Source of the DNA: HGM04593 sp045634085
GTDB lineage: Bacteria; Bacteroidota; Bacteroidia; Bacteroidales; Bacteroidaceae
Direction: 5' to 3'
NCBI GenBank assembly: GCA_045634085.1
Contig: JAZQZM010000032.1
Span: 1-36,774, forward strand
Length of the DNA stretch: 36,774 bases
Positions 1 through 8,943 of the stretch are shown here, in pieces. Below the pieces are notes generated by a model. That model saw only the letters and a program-made list of their open reading frames with translations, was not told the origin of the DNA and made no database searches. The translations under genes and the position numbers were made by a program. How positions within the stretch are numbered: position 1 is the stretch's first letter; each line of letters begins with the position of its first letter.

Positions 1-108
1 TCGGCATAGAATGCGGGCACTCTCTGCTCTCGCATTACAGCGTCGGTTGCGCTTTTTCAGGCTTCGCACGCCTAAAAACAACTCTTTTTATTCAACCTCA
101 TGACAAAA
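1..108. other. Left-edge stretch without a supported gene
   Basis: No gene can be supported here. The stretch is relatively GC-rich and has short dyads, such as ATGCG at about 15 pairing with CGCAT at 31-35, and GGC/GCC around 60-72. On the minus strand an ATG at 35-33 opens a frame that runs off the window after 11 codons, which is too short to judge. It could be the edge of a neighbouring gene or an interspersed repeat. Confidence 0.3.
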
Positions 109-141
109 GTGGGCGTCCCGTTTTTCTTTTGGGTCGCCCAC
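109..141 (-). terminator. Intrinsic terminator of the patatin gene
   Basis: Arms at 109-119 and 131-141 form an 11-bp stem with a single mismatch and an 11-nt loop. Read on the minus strand the stem is followed by ACTTTTGTC, a modest T-run. It starts about 10 nt past the stop codon of the patatin gene, the expected place for its terminator. Confidence 0.7.
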
Positions 142-150
142 ATATGACAA

Positions 151-2436
151 TCATCGTTCAATGAACCGTTCGTGGAACATGAACCATCCGATGGTGAGTC
201 CGAAGTCGACGCTTCTCTTGTGTGAACTGTAGTAGTTGGCAAATGCGCTGACCGATATATTTGAGAATTTTGCAGCTACGGTAAAGTCGCCGATGTATTG
301 GAAGTCGTTGAACCTTTTCTTGGCATAGCCTGCAGTTCCGTCAGCATTCTCATATATCATGCGGTAGGGTACAAAGGCGTAGAAACTGGGGCGTATCTGC
401 AGGAAGTTGTTTATCTTGATAATAGGGGTTACACCGCCTGCGACGAACTGGTTGGCACGGAACTTGGGGTCGTAGTTGAAGAGGCTGTTCATGGTTGGAG
501 CAAAAGCCTCGGCCTGCATCATTGTCGACTGGTACGTGTGCGACAGCCTGCGTGTAGAGTAGTGGAACTGCATGTATGTACCAATAGAGAGACTGTTGCT
601 TACCTTGAAATGGTCGCGACGTATATAACCTATCTGCAACCACGATTGTGTAAGCTTATTGTTAGGCACTTCGGTAACGCCTCTGTATTTCTCGCGTCCG
701 GTAATGAACTGCGCAGTCAGCGATTCATACATTCCGGCCGTGGGGAACACCTTTGTATCGAATGTGTTGCCTTCGAACTTTACGGCTGCACCATAGAGCA
801 TTATGTTGTTCCTGTCATACGAGGGTGTGTTCAGGTCAAGTATGCTTGACGGCATGTATTCGTCCTTTATGTCGGCTATGCCTATGCTGAACTCCGCCTT
901 ATGCTGGCTCAGGAAGGGCAGGATGAATTTCAGTTTTGCAAAAATCTCACGCTGGTGATTAAGCGCCATGGAGTTCTCCTTGGAGAACGGGTACTTGAGG
1001 TTGTAGTAATCGATTGTTGAATATGATGCTATGAACTTCATTGACACAGGCAGTTTGCTCAGGAAATCAATGCGTCCCGAGAACTGTGCGTTGTTGTAGA
1101 CTTTTCCGAACTGTCCGTCAAGGATGAACTCTTTGGCATGGTTGTCGAGGTTGCGGTAGTGCAGGCCGAAATAGAGCTGGTTCGAAACGTTCGTAGCCAC
1201 ATTGCCGCCCATCTTGAGTGTAAAAGGTGGGGTGACTGTCGCATCAAGGTGCAGTGTGTATGTGCTGTCGGCTTCGTTGTATACCGCATGTGGGATGATT
1301 GACTCGATGTTGCTGCCCGACATGAGGCTATAGTAGCCCTTCTTGCACTCTTCATATGTAAACCTGTCGCCGAACTTGTTGAATTCATTGGCGATTGACT
1401 TTGCCTGTTCCTCGTCGACACCACTCACTGTAACATTATTGAACTTAAGTTCAGGAATGCGCGCCTTGAACTCCTGGCGGCGTTGTGCCAGAAGCATCCT
1501 GTCCTGCCGTTCATGTATGCGGCTCTTTATGGAATCTATGTTCTCACGTGCAAGCCTGTATCCGGCATTTACCACTTCGTCAATCTTATGGAAGTCGAGC
1601 AGGTTGACTCCTTTTACATCAATGTTGAGCAGAATGCCATCCTCTTCATCGAGTGTATAGCTGCTGCGGTTCATTATCATGTTCTCTACCTGGCTGATGA
1701 TGTCTCTCTCATCGGGTGGAGGAGGGTTGTCGCTGACTACACTGCCAATCATTATGTCCGGGGCGAAGTCGCGCTTCATTACGTCATGCGGGAAGTTGTT
1801 GTACAGGCCACCGTCATATAGCAGCACGCCGTCTTTCCTTATGGGCTTGAAGAAGAATGGATAGGTCATTGATGCGCGTACGGCATCGCCAAGGTCGCCG
1901 TCGGCAAAGATTACCTCTCTTTTTTTATGTACATCGGCGGCCACACAACGGAACGGTACCATAAGACTGTCGAAATTGCTTCGGCATGCAGCATTGGCAC
2001 CTGCATATATCTCCATGAAGCCCAGGTTCATTGGGGTTGCATTGACGATGTTGGCTGTAGGCTTTACTATGTGAAGCGAGTCCTTCAAGTCAAAATGTAT
2101 GCTCAGCATGTCGGGTACATCGTTGTTGCGCTTAAAGTAGTACATGTACTTGCGGTCCATTGTACCGGTGTACCAGCGCTGGAAGTCATCACTCTTTATT
2201 GATGCAATCATCTCATCGGGCGTATATCCCATGGCGTAGAGTGCTGCCACAATTGCTCCCATGGAGGTTCCTGTCACGTAGTCAATGGGGATGTTCTCCT
2301 CTTCAAGAGCCTTGATGACGCCGATGTGTGCCAATCCTTTTGCGCCTCCGCCACTCATGACAAGTCCCACCCTCTGTTGCGCAGTCAGCAGCATAGGTGT
2401 TACGATGAGAAGCATTATGGCAAGCAGTTTTTTCAT
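151..2436 (-). CDS. Patatin-like phospholipase with C-terminal outer-membrane beta-barrel
   Basis: The protein is 761 aa from the chosen start; the frame opens 11 codons earlier, but that upstream ATG overlaps the -7 box at 2467-2474. A signal peptide (MKKLLAIMLLIVTPMLLTAQ) leads into a patatin domain: oxyanion-hole GGGAKG at 29-34, nucleophile Ser58 in GTSMG, and Asp208 in the DGG motif, the complete Ser-Asp dyad. A short POTRA-like stretch follows (about 330-400), then a region of alternating beta strands to the end, as in Omp85/BamA-type barrels. The architecture matches the RssA/PlpD group (type Vd-like patatin fused to a barrel), so a lipid acyl hydrolase anchored in the outer membrane is likely. 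It has its own promoter and terminator. Substrate and side of the membrane cannot be read from sequence. Confidence 0.9.
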   Translation of the reverse strand: MKKLLAIMLLIVTPMLLTAQQRVGLVMSGGGAKGLAHIGVIKALEEENIPIDYVTGTSMGAIVAALYAMGYTPDEMIASIKSDDFQRWYTGTMDRKYMYYFKRNNDVPDMLSIHFDLKDSLHIVKPTANIVNATPMNLGFMEIYAGANAACRSNFDSLMVPFRCVAADVHKKREVIFADGDLGDAVRASMTYPFFFKPIRKDGVLLYDGGLYNNFPHDVMKRDFAPDIMIGSVVSDNPPPPDERDIISQVENMIMNRSSYTLDEEDGILLNIDVKGVNLLDFHKIDEVVNAGYRLARENIDSIKSRIHERQDRMLLAQRRQEFKARIPELKFNNVTVSGVDEEQAKSIANEFNKFGDRFTYEECKKGYYSLMSGSNIESIIPHAVYNEADSTYTLHLDATVTPPFTLKMGGNVATNVSNQLYFGLHYRNLDNHAKEFILDGQFGKVYNNAQFSGRIDFLSKLPVSMKFIASYSTIDYYNLKYPFSKENSMALNHQREIFAKLKFILPFLSQHKAEFSIGIADIKDEYMPSSILDLNTPSYDRNNIMLYGAAVKFEGNTFDTKVFPTAGMYESLTAQFITGREKYRGVTEVPNNKLTQSWLQIGYIRRDHFKVSNSLSIGTYMQFHYSTRRLSHTYQSTMMQAEAFAPTMNSLFNYDPKFRANQFVAGGVTPIIKINNFLQIRPSFYAFVPYRMIYENADGTAGYAKKRFNDFQYIGDFTVAAKFSNISVSAFANYYSSHKRSVDFGLTIGWFMFHERFIER

Positions 2437-2466
2437 TACTCTTTGTAGGCGGTAGTATGAATTATA

Positions 2467-2474
2467 CAAATGTA
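2467..2474 (-). promoter_or_regulatory. -7 promoter box of the patatin gene
   Basis: On the minus strand the sequence reads TACATTTG, a full match to the Bacteroidota -7 consensus TAnnTTTG. It lies 31 bases upstream of the ATG at 2436. No clear -33 TTTG is seen at 19-21 bases. The box supports the 2436 start over the ATG at 2469. Confidence 0.5.
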
Positions 2475-2550
2475 AGAATATTTTTCAGAATATATTATCC
2501 ATTATACATTCTTTAATGTTCATTAATTGAGGTTGTGGATTAATAAAATA

Positions 2551-2582
2551 AAAGCTGCGCCTTAGGGGAACGACGCAGCTTT
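2551..2582 (-). terminator. Terminator downstream of addB
   Basis: Arms at 2551-2559 and 2574-2582 give a perfect 9-bp stem (AAAGCTGCG/CGCAGCTTT). Read on the minus strand it runs into TTTTATTTTATT, a good U-tract. It lies about 145 nt beyond the addB stop, so the operon transcript would have a 3' UTR of that length. Confidence 0.65.
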
Positions 2583-2588
2583 CGGGTC

Positions 2589-2608
2589 CGGATAAACGCT
2601 TTTATCCG
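2589..2608. other. Second hairpin next to the addB terminator
   Basis: CGGATAAA (2589-2596) and TTTATCCG (2601-2608) form an 8-bp stem with a 4-nt loop, immediately beside the terminator hairpin. The interval 2470-2724 has no gene. Apart from these two hairpins and a small GCAG/CTGC dyad near 2630, I see nothing in it. Confidence 0.5.
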
Positions 2609-2724
2609 TTCGGGCATCGACTTTCACAAGCAGATGCTGCCGTTTTAAATCTATTACTATGAAAAACACATTATATTAACCGGCAGGCATACGGTATTGT
2701 TCATATGCCTTGTGTTAAATAATG

Positions 2725-5706
2725 TTATCTTCCACAGATGTTCCTGTAATCACAATTTTCACACTTCTTCTCGTTGTCGGTGAATGTGAACGGCTTATCG
2801 ATATCAAAGATTTCATACAGCACTTCATCAAGTCTGCTCATGAAATCATCCTTGAGTACAGTGATATCGGTTACCGGATTCTTTTCCAGTTCAATGATAC
2901 ACTTTTCTCTTTCGCATCTCAGGTCTTTGCCGTCATTCTTGTTGACCTTCTTTACATAGAGAAGTGCCGGGGAAACTTTTTTAACACCCTGTTTCCTTAC
3001 ACTGTTTATCCATTCAAGGTCACTCTCTGCAGGAATCTCCTTCCCTGCCTGCATAATTTCATGCAGAGCAATGGAGTAGAGGAATGCCTGCAGTCTGTTG
3101 CCTGCACTCTTGGGTTTCCCGTTGAAAATATTGTCAAGCGAAACCGAGGCTGCATCATCGGGACTGCCGGTCTTGTAGTCCACGATGTTTACTGTGTCGC
3201 CCTTTATGTCAATGCGGTCAATTTTACCTCCAAGCCTGAAGTGCGCGTCAAATCCGTTACATTTCAGAGGATGTCCTATCCTTATGCTCTTTTCGCTGCC
3301 GACGTAGACAAAATCGGCATACTCGACATCCATTTCCACAAGATGACGAAGGTATCTCAGCAGCACACCGCGATTTATGTACTGCTCGCCGTTGTATTCA
3401 ACCTTTCCATCCTTAAAGAACTCTTTCTTGAATGCCTTGTTCACAAATTCACCGAGCATGGGCTCGTTTTCAATGTAATACTCGAGCATGTTCTTTGTTA
3501 TTATTCTGTTGCCATTGGCAGTGAGCTTTTCGTAGAGCATTTCGGCTGCAGTGTGGAATATGGTTCCGAAGTCGGTTCGCTTGAGTTCGGTGCTTACCTC
3601 TTCTATCGGTTTAAGACCAAGCACGTAATAATAGAAGAAGTCGAGATTGCACTTCATGTAACGGTTGATTGCCGATGGAGAGAAGTCCATAGCCATATTG
3701 CTGTAGTTAGTGTCAAAGCGTTCACGTAGACGTTTTATCATCTCGGGAGTCTTCGCAATCTGGTTCAGCTGTATCTCCTTGTTCTCCTGCTGTGCACTCA
3801 GCGAAATCTTCTTTATGTCGTACAGGTTGCTGCCAAGCAGCTGCAGTATGTAGCGCGAACACTCTCCGCGGTACTTGCTGTCGGTTGATGCATTGTATAC
3901 CAGTGTCACATTCTCGGCACGTTGCAGCAGACAGTAGAAATAGTATGCATATATGGAATCCCTGTGCTCACTGAGTGTAAGACCGAACGCCCTTCTCAGG
4001 TTGTACGGTATGAATGAGCTCTCGTTGCTTGTCCTTGGGATTGCACCTTCATTGACCGAGAGCAGTATCACGTTCCTGAAGTCGAGGTTACGTGTCTCAA
4101 GGAGTCCCATCAGCTGCAATCCAACAACTGGCTCGCCATGGAACGGCACACTCATCGATGAGAGCATTCTGATGAAAAGACGCCCCAATGTCTGCAGTTT
4201 CATGTTCAGTTCACCGGCACTATGCAGGGCCTTGAGACGCTGTACCTGAGAGTGTACCTTCATTATGGCTTCACTGAAGAGTTTGTCATATATCTCGTCC
4301 TTCTCCTCGGCTACTTTTGAACGGTTCTCGGCCACGGTATATATTATATCTGCCATGGCTTCAATCCATTGTCCGTTATCGGTAGAACGGGTGAATATCT
4401 TGATGAAGAAACTGTTCTTGTGCAACAGCTCCTCACTGGGATAGAAGACGTTGTTCTTCAAAAGATAGGTGTAGAGTTCATTGGCTTCGCTGCACCCCTG
4501 TATCACATAAGGATGCTTCAGGAGCTTGCTGACATGGTTAAGGTTGAATGCCTTGTGCTTTTCACTCCAACCGCGTGTATGCAGTTCTACAAGCAGCTTT
4601 ACCAGCGAGTATATGGGGGTGTGCTGTACGGGGTAGCCCATTGTCACATTCATGGCGTTGAGCTTGTTGCCGTTGGCTTCGCCTGGGATGGCATGAAGTA
4701 CGGGGTCGAGCATTGTCTCGTCGCACAACACTATTGCTGTCTCCACATTATTTGCAGTAAGGTTGTTCTGCAACCATTGGGGGACATAGCGTGCACCTAT
4801 GCTGTCGGTGCCGGCTGAGACAACGGTGACATTCTTCTTTCCTGCCAGATACTGGAACTCCTCACCCTCAAGGGCATTGGGGAACTGGCTCAGGTTCTTG
4901 CGCATGAAGTGTCCAGCCTCGTGACGGTGTGATTCTGTGTAATGCTTGTCATAATCCCAATAGAACAGAGCCTTGCCACTCTCCTTTATCTTCTTGAACA
5001 GCGTTGTCTCGGCACCGTTAAGCGCGTTGAACCCGACAAATACATACTTGTCGTGCTTGAGCACAAGTTCCTCGTCCCTCTCAATGACATCGCGGTAGAG
5101 CATGCCTTCGTATGCAACGTTTATCTTTCTGAGGCTCTCCTTGAAATTGCAGTAAATGGTGTACATGCGTTCCCAAAGAGAAAGGAAGTTGTCCTTTACA
5201 TCGCTTCCCGATTCGGGGTTGAAGTTCTTGAAGAATTTCTCAATTGATTCCTTCTGCTCTTTGGTAAGAGTGTCCTTGCCTGTTCCCATAGCTCTGAGGT
5301 CCTTGATGTTGGCAAAGAGACGTCTGGCATCGGCAAGGTTCTTGTCAATGTCATCGAAATCCCTTATGAGCATCTCGCCCCAATAGTAGAATGAGTCAAT
5401 CTCTTCAATGTTTCTTTCGTACTCCTCCTGGCTCTCATCGGCGCGCTTGGGACGTACGTACTCCTTGTACAGTTTGCTGACAAGCAGGATGGAATCGCCA
5501 ATGACAAGTTCGCTGTTCTGCTGGAACAGTTCACTGATGGTCATGTATCGCGGACTCCATATTGGCGTGTTGCCGCTGCATTCAAGCAGATATTCGTTGA
5601 AAAAGAGTCCTGCACGCTTGTTCGGGAACACTACTGCAACGTTATCAAGGTTGCCCCCGAATCTGCGGTATAAATCTTCTGCTACTGACTTCAAGAATGG
5701 TTTCAT
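2725..5706 (-). CDS. addB: AddB-like nuclease subunit (PD-(D/E)XK exonuclease)
   Basis: This 993-aa protein is the partner of the adjacent helicase-nuclease. The N-terminus (VAVVFPNKRAGLFFNEYLL, from about residue 24) resembles the AddB helicase-like fold but lacks a Walker A GxGK(S/T), so no ATPase is expected. The C-terminal nuclease has VDYKTGSPD near residue 842 and the helix NRLQAFLYSIAL after it. A Cys near 684 (MKCNLDFFYYY) plus the C-terminal Cys-x2-Cys-x5-Cys close to the end match the split four-cysteine 4Fe-4S cluster known for AddB. The gene overlaps addA by 4 bases (ATGA), so translation is probably coupled. Role: the second nuclease of the AddAB complex that resects double-strand ends for RecA. 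It is annotated as PD-(D/E)XK nuclease family in many Bacteroidota. Confidence 0.88.
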   Translation of the reverse strand: MKPFLKSVAEDLYRRFGGNLDNVAVVFPNKRAGLFFNEYLLECSGNTPIWSPRYMTISELFQQNSELVIGDSILLVSKLYKEYVRPKRADESQEEYERNIEEIDSFYYWGEMLIRDFDDIDKNLADARRLFANIKDLRAMGTGKDTLTKEQKESIEKFFKNFNPESGSDVKDNFLSLWERMYTIYCNFKESLRKINVAYEGMLYRDVIERDEELVLKHDKYVFVGFNALNGAETTLFKKIKESGKALFYWDYDKHYTESHRHEAGHFMRKNLSQFPNALEGEEFQYLAGKKNVTVVSAGTDSIGARYVPQWLQNNLTANNVETAIVLCDETMLDPVLHAIPGEANGNKLNAMNVTMGYPVQHTPIYSLVKLLVELHTRGWSEKHKAFNLNHVSKLLKHPYVIQGCSEANELYTYLLKNNVFYPSEELLHKNSFFIKIFTRSTDNGQWIEAMADIIYTVAENRSKVAEEKDEIYDKLFSEAIMKVHSQVQRLKALHSAGELNMKLQTLGRLFIRMLSSMSVPFHGEPVVGLQLMGLLETRNLDFRNVILLSVNEGAIPRTSNESSFIPYNLRRAFGLTLSEHRDSIYAYYFYCLLQRAENVTLVYNASTDSKYRGECSRYILQLLGSNLYDIKKISLSAQQENKEIQLNQIAKTPEMIKRLRERFDTNYSNMAMDFSPSAINRYMKCNLDFFYYYVLGLKPIEEVSTELKRTDFGTIFHTAAEMLYEKLTANGNRIITKNMLEYYIENEPMLGEFVNKAFKKEFFKDGKVEYNGEQYINRGVLLRYLRHLVEMDVEYADFVYVGSEKSIRIGHPLKCNGFDAHFRLGGKIDRIDIKGDTVNIVDYKTGSPDDAASVSLDNIFNGKPKSAGNRLQAFLYSIALHEIMQAGKEIPAESDLEWINSVRKQGVKKVSPALLYVKKVNKNDGKDLRCEREKCIIELEKNPVTDITVLKDDFMSRLDEVLYEIFDIDKPFTFTDNEKKCENCDYRNICGR

Positions 5707-8700
5707 AGTGTTACCGGTTTAATTTCGTTTTTATATACATACCACAGATAGCCTGTTACATTTTTGTAGCCCATTTCGGCAAGCAGTTCCATGTATTGCC
5801 TTACCTGTTCTTCGTGTTTTTCGTACTCGCGCCCGAACTTGTAGTCGACGACAACAGCCTCTTCTCCCTTGATCATTACGCGGTCGGGGCGTCGTGCCTC
5901 TCTCTTCTTACGGCTGAGGATGGTGCACTCGTTGTAAAGCCTGTATGTGCCGTTGAACCAATCCTTGGACTTGGGGTTCGAAAGTGCCCTCTCAACCAGT
6001 CCTTTGATTCTGTCGTGGCGTTTTGCGTCATCTATTATGCCCTGAAGCATAAGCTTGTCAAGTGCTTTATCTATATCTGCTGCAGTCTCAATCTCCTGCA
6101 TTACCATATGCATGAGTTCGCCTTCGGCTATGTTCTTGAGTACTTTCTTCTCCTCTTCGGTTGCAAGGAAACGTGCCAGTTCGCGCGATTGCTTCACCTC
6201 AATCCTGCTCTTGTGGAACGTCAGTGGTGTCCTGCAGGGCTCGGGTTCAGTCTCAAACGGGTTATCACATTTCTTCTCCTTGGTACTTTTCTTCTCATCG
6301 TCCTTGCTTGCAACTATCTCGCCATAACTGTATGTTGTCCCTTTTTCATTTTCACTCTTGACAATTCCGGGAAGTGCTATGTTCTCCATAGCGGCGTTGA
6401 TGAGCTTCCACACAAGATAAGATGTGCTGTTGCGTTTCTCGGTAAAGATGATAAGGTTGCTCTTGGCGCGTGTGGTTGCCACATATACAATATTGAGGTT
6501 GTCCACAATCTGGTACATGTACTCCTTGTTGTAGTCGCTACAGAAGTCGGAGCTCTTCATCTCCTTCTTGCTCTTTATAGGCAGGAGGCTCAATGTGTTG
6601 AACGGTGCAGTAGTCGGTTCGCACCATAGAAGACTGCGGTCATCGCCTGTAAGTTTCCAGTCACAGAAAGGCATTATTACCGTGTGGAACTCAAGTCCCT
6701 TTGACTTGTGTATTGTCATGGCCTTGATGCTGTTGTCGTTCTCGGCCGGAATACACTTGTTGCAAAGTCCTTCGTCCCATGCGGCGAGCACAGCGGTGAG
6801 GTCGGAACTCTTGTTGTTTATGAACTGTGACACGTGGTCAAGGAATGCATAGATATAAGCTTCCTCGCCCTTTGAACTCTCAATGTTGAGCATTGCCATG
6901 AGTCTCTCAATGAGCTCATATGTGGGCAGTCCTTTCATGTGCTCGAGTTCGCTGCGGAATGTCGCAGGCAACAGTTCTTTCAGTTCGCCTTGTGACAGGT
7001 ATCCCTCAAGCGGTGTGTCGTTCTTCAGAATCACCTTGTTGTAAAGGTTCAGCAGGTTGGCTATGTTTACCTTGTCCTCGGGTGTTGCTATGTAGCGCAT
7101 GGCTGCAACGGCCAGCGATACAGTGAGTGAGGATGAGAGTTTGTAGGCTTCGTCGCTGACAATCTTCAGCCCGGGGAAGTTACTCTTCTTGAACGCTTCC
7201 ACAATATTTTCAATATGCTTGTTCTGGCGCACAAGTATCGCAATGTCCTTTGGCTTGACACCTTTTTCTTCAATCAGCATGTGCAGTGTCGACATGAGGT
7301 TCGCAAGAATAAGTTCTTCGTTATCCTCACCTTTCTCCTTTGTTATGACTCTGACCTCGGCATATCCCTGTTCCGGCTTTGCTTCCTTGCCAGAGGCGGG
7401 TAGGGGCCAGGCCTGCTCCACATCGCTGTATGCGTTCTTTATTTCCTGTAGTTTGGCGTCCCCCAAATCATCCTTGAATGTGGTTCCAATGACTTCAATG
7501 GCGCTACGGTAGAGGGCGTTGTTGAACGATATCACGCGGCGGTCACTGCGGTAGTTTACCGACATGAAGCGCTTGCCGTCAATAACTGTTTCCTGACTCT
7601 CGAACTCAAGAATGTCGCCATACTCCTTGAAGTATGTATCGAGGTTATTCATGATTTTCCAGTCGCCGTTGCGCCAACGGTAGATGGCCTGTTTCACGTC
7701 GCCTACAATAAGGTTGTAGTTTCCTCGTGAAAGTATCTCTTTGAGCAGTACCTCAAAACATTGCCACTGCAGTTTTGAGGTGTCCTGGAACTCGTCAATG
7801 AATATATGGTCAATCTCTGTTCCAATCTTCTCGAAGATGAAGGTGGTGTTCTCTTTTATGAGTGTACACAGCAGATGGGTCGTGTCGGCAAGCATGAAAC
7901 GGTTTTCACGTGCATTCTCATCCTTCAGGGTACGGGCGATGTTGTTCAGCAGTCCCAATTGATGGATATGTTTCAAGGCGAGGTCGCAACTTGTGTATCG
8001 GGCTATTGCATCCTTGTACTTGACGAACAGAGGTTCTGTAACATCGCAACATTGCTGTATCTTAGATATCTTGCTCGGGTCTTTAATCATGCCTTCTACG
8101 GTCTTGCCTATTGCGGGCAACTTGCCGTCCTTGAGTTTCTCGAAGAAACTCCATGCTCCATTCGACCTGCCACAGAAGTTGTCAATGCTCCTGCCTGAAT
8201 TAAGGATGAAGAACTCTTCACCAATCTTCTTCAGTTCATCCAGGGCGTCATTTCTCAACTGTCTTATATTGAGGTTGAACTCCTTGATGACCCTTCCGCC
8301 GTCCTGGTCAATCTCTTTGCGCAACTGTTCACCTCTTTCCTGATACTCCTCCTCGAGGATGTTCTTCGCAAAATTCTTCAGTGCCTCGTCAATACGCCAG
8401 TCCTTGCCTTCATTGAGTTGTTCTTCGATATATGTGATGACCTGTCTTGTACTCTCCTGCTCCGGTTCCAGTTCCCTTATGAATGTATCTACAGCATTGG
8501 CAAGATGCTCCTTGGGTTCAATGGAAATCTCCATGTCGCCGCTAAGGTCAAGTTCTTTTGCCAGTCCTCGCAAAACGGTCTGGAAGAATGCATCTATGGT
8601 CTGTATGCGGAAATGTCCATAGTCGTGCATGATGAGCTCGAATGCAAAGCGTGCCCTCTCTCTTATCTCCTTTTCACTGAACTGCGGCATCTGCTCCTTT

Positions 8701-8927
8701 ACTTTTTTGTAGTAATCCTTTGCACTCTCTGCGCCGTTGGCAACTCCGTAGAGCTTGCCGAGAATACGTTCCTTCATCTCTGCTGTGGCCTTGTTTGTAA
8801 AGGTTACGGCAAGAATGCTTCGGTAGGAATATGGATTCTCCACCAGAAGCTTTATATACTCCAGCGCAAGAGTAAAGGTCTTGCCAGAACCGGCAGATGC
8901 CTTATATATCTTCAGAGTATTCTTCAT
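5703..8927 (-). CDS. addA: AddA/RecB-like UvrD-family helicase-nuclease
   Basis: This 1074-aa protein has all superfamily 1 helicase motifs: Walker A ASAGSGKT at residues 10-17, motif II IDEFQDTS near 395, motif III GDVKQAIYRWRNG near 420, motif V IHKSKGLEFHTV near 745, and motif VI YVATTRAKSNL near 840. A C-terminal RecB-type nuclease follows, with VVVDYKFG around residue 1028 and QVRQYMELL behind it. The order helicase then nuclease is that of AddA. It acts on double-strand DNA ends with AddB, unwinding and degrading them until recombination loading. It lies 16 bases after sbcC and overlaps addB by 4 bases, so it is the third gene of a four-gene repair operon. The start ATG is the only sensible one, 9 codons before Walker A. 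Confidence 0.93.
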   Translation of the reverse strand: MKNTLKIYKASAGSGKTFTLALEYIKLLVENPYSYRSILAVTFTNKATAEMKERILGKLYGVANGAESAKDYYKKVKEQMPQFSEKEIRERARFAFELIMHDYGHFRIQTIDAFFQTVLRGLAKELDLSGDMEISIEPKEHLANAVDTFIRELEPEQESTRQVITYIEEQLNEGKDWRIDEALKNFAKNILEEEYQERGEQLRKEIDQDGGRVIKEFNLNIRQLRNDALDELKKIGEEFFILNSGRSIDNFCGRSNGAWSFFEKLKDGKLPAIGKTVEGMIKDPSKISKIQQCCDVTEPLFVKYKDAIARYTSCDLALKHIHQLGLLNNIARTLKDENARENRFMLADTTHLLCTLIKENTTFIFEKIGTEIDHIFIDEFQDTSKLQWQCFEVLLKEILSRGNYNLIVGDVKQAIYRWRNGDWKIMNNLDTYFKEYGDILEFESQETVIDGKRFMSVNYRSDRRVISFNNALYRSAIEVIGTTFKDDLGDAKLQEIKNAYSDVEQAWPLPASGKEAKPEQGYAEVRVITKEKGEDNEELILANLMSTLHMLIEEKGVKPKDIAILVRQNKHIENIVEAFKKSNFPGLKIVSDEAYKLSSSLTVSLAVAAMRYIATPEDKVNIANLLNLYNKVILKNDTPLEGYLSQGELKELLPATFRSELEHMKGLPTYELIERLMAMLNIESSKGEEAYIYAFLDHVSQFINNKSSDLTAVLAAWDEGLCNKCIPAENDNSIKAMTIHKSKGLEFHTVIMPFCDWKLTGDDRSLLWCEPTTAPFNTLSLLPIKSKKEMKSSDFCSDYNKEYMYQIVDNLNIVYVATTRAKSNLIIFTEKRNSTSYLVWKLINAAMENIALPGIVKSENEKGTTYSYGEIVASKDDEKKSTKEKKCDNPFETEPEPCRTPLTFHKSRIEVKQSRELARFLATEEEKKVLKNIAEGELMHMVMQEIETAADIDKALDKLMLQGIIDDAKRHDRIKGLVERALSNPKSKDWFNGTYRLYNECTILSRKKREARRPDRVMIKGEEAVVVDYKFGREYEKHEEQVRQYMELLAEMGYKNVTGYLWYVYKNEIKPVTL

Positions 8928-8943
8928 ATTATCTTTTTTTGTC

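Noticed and set aside
2722..3729. 335-codon plus-strand open frame
   Set aside because: It lies antisense inside addB, has no start signal, and its translation has no domain pattern; the antisense frame is open because of the codon composition of addB.
5796..6629. 277-codon plus-strand open frame opposite addA
   Set aside because: Antisense shadow of a conserved helicase-nuclease; cysteine- and leucine-rich translation of no known family.
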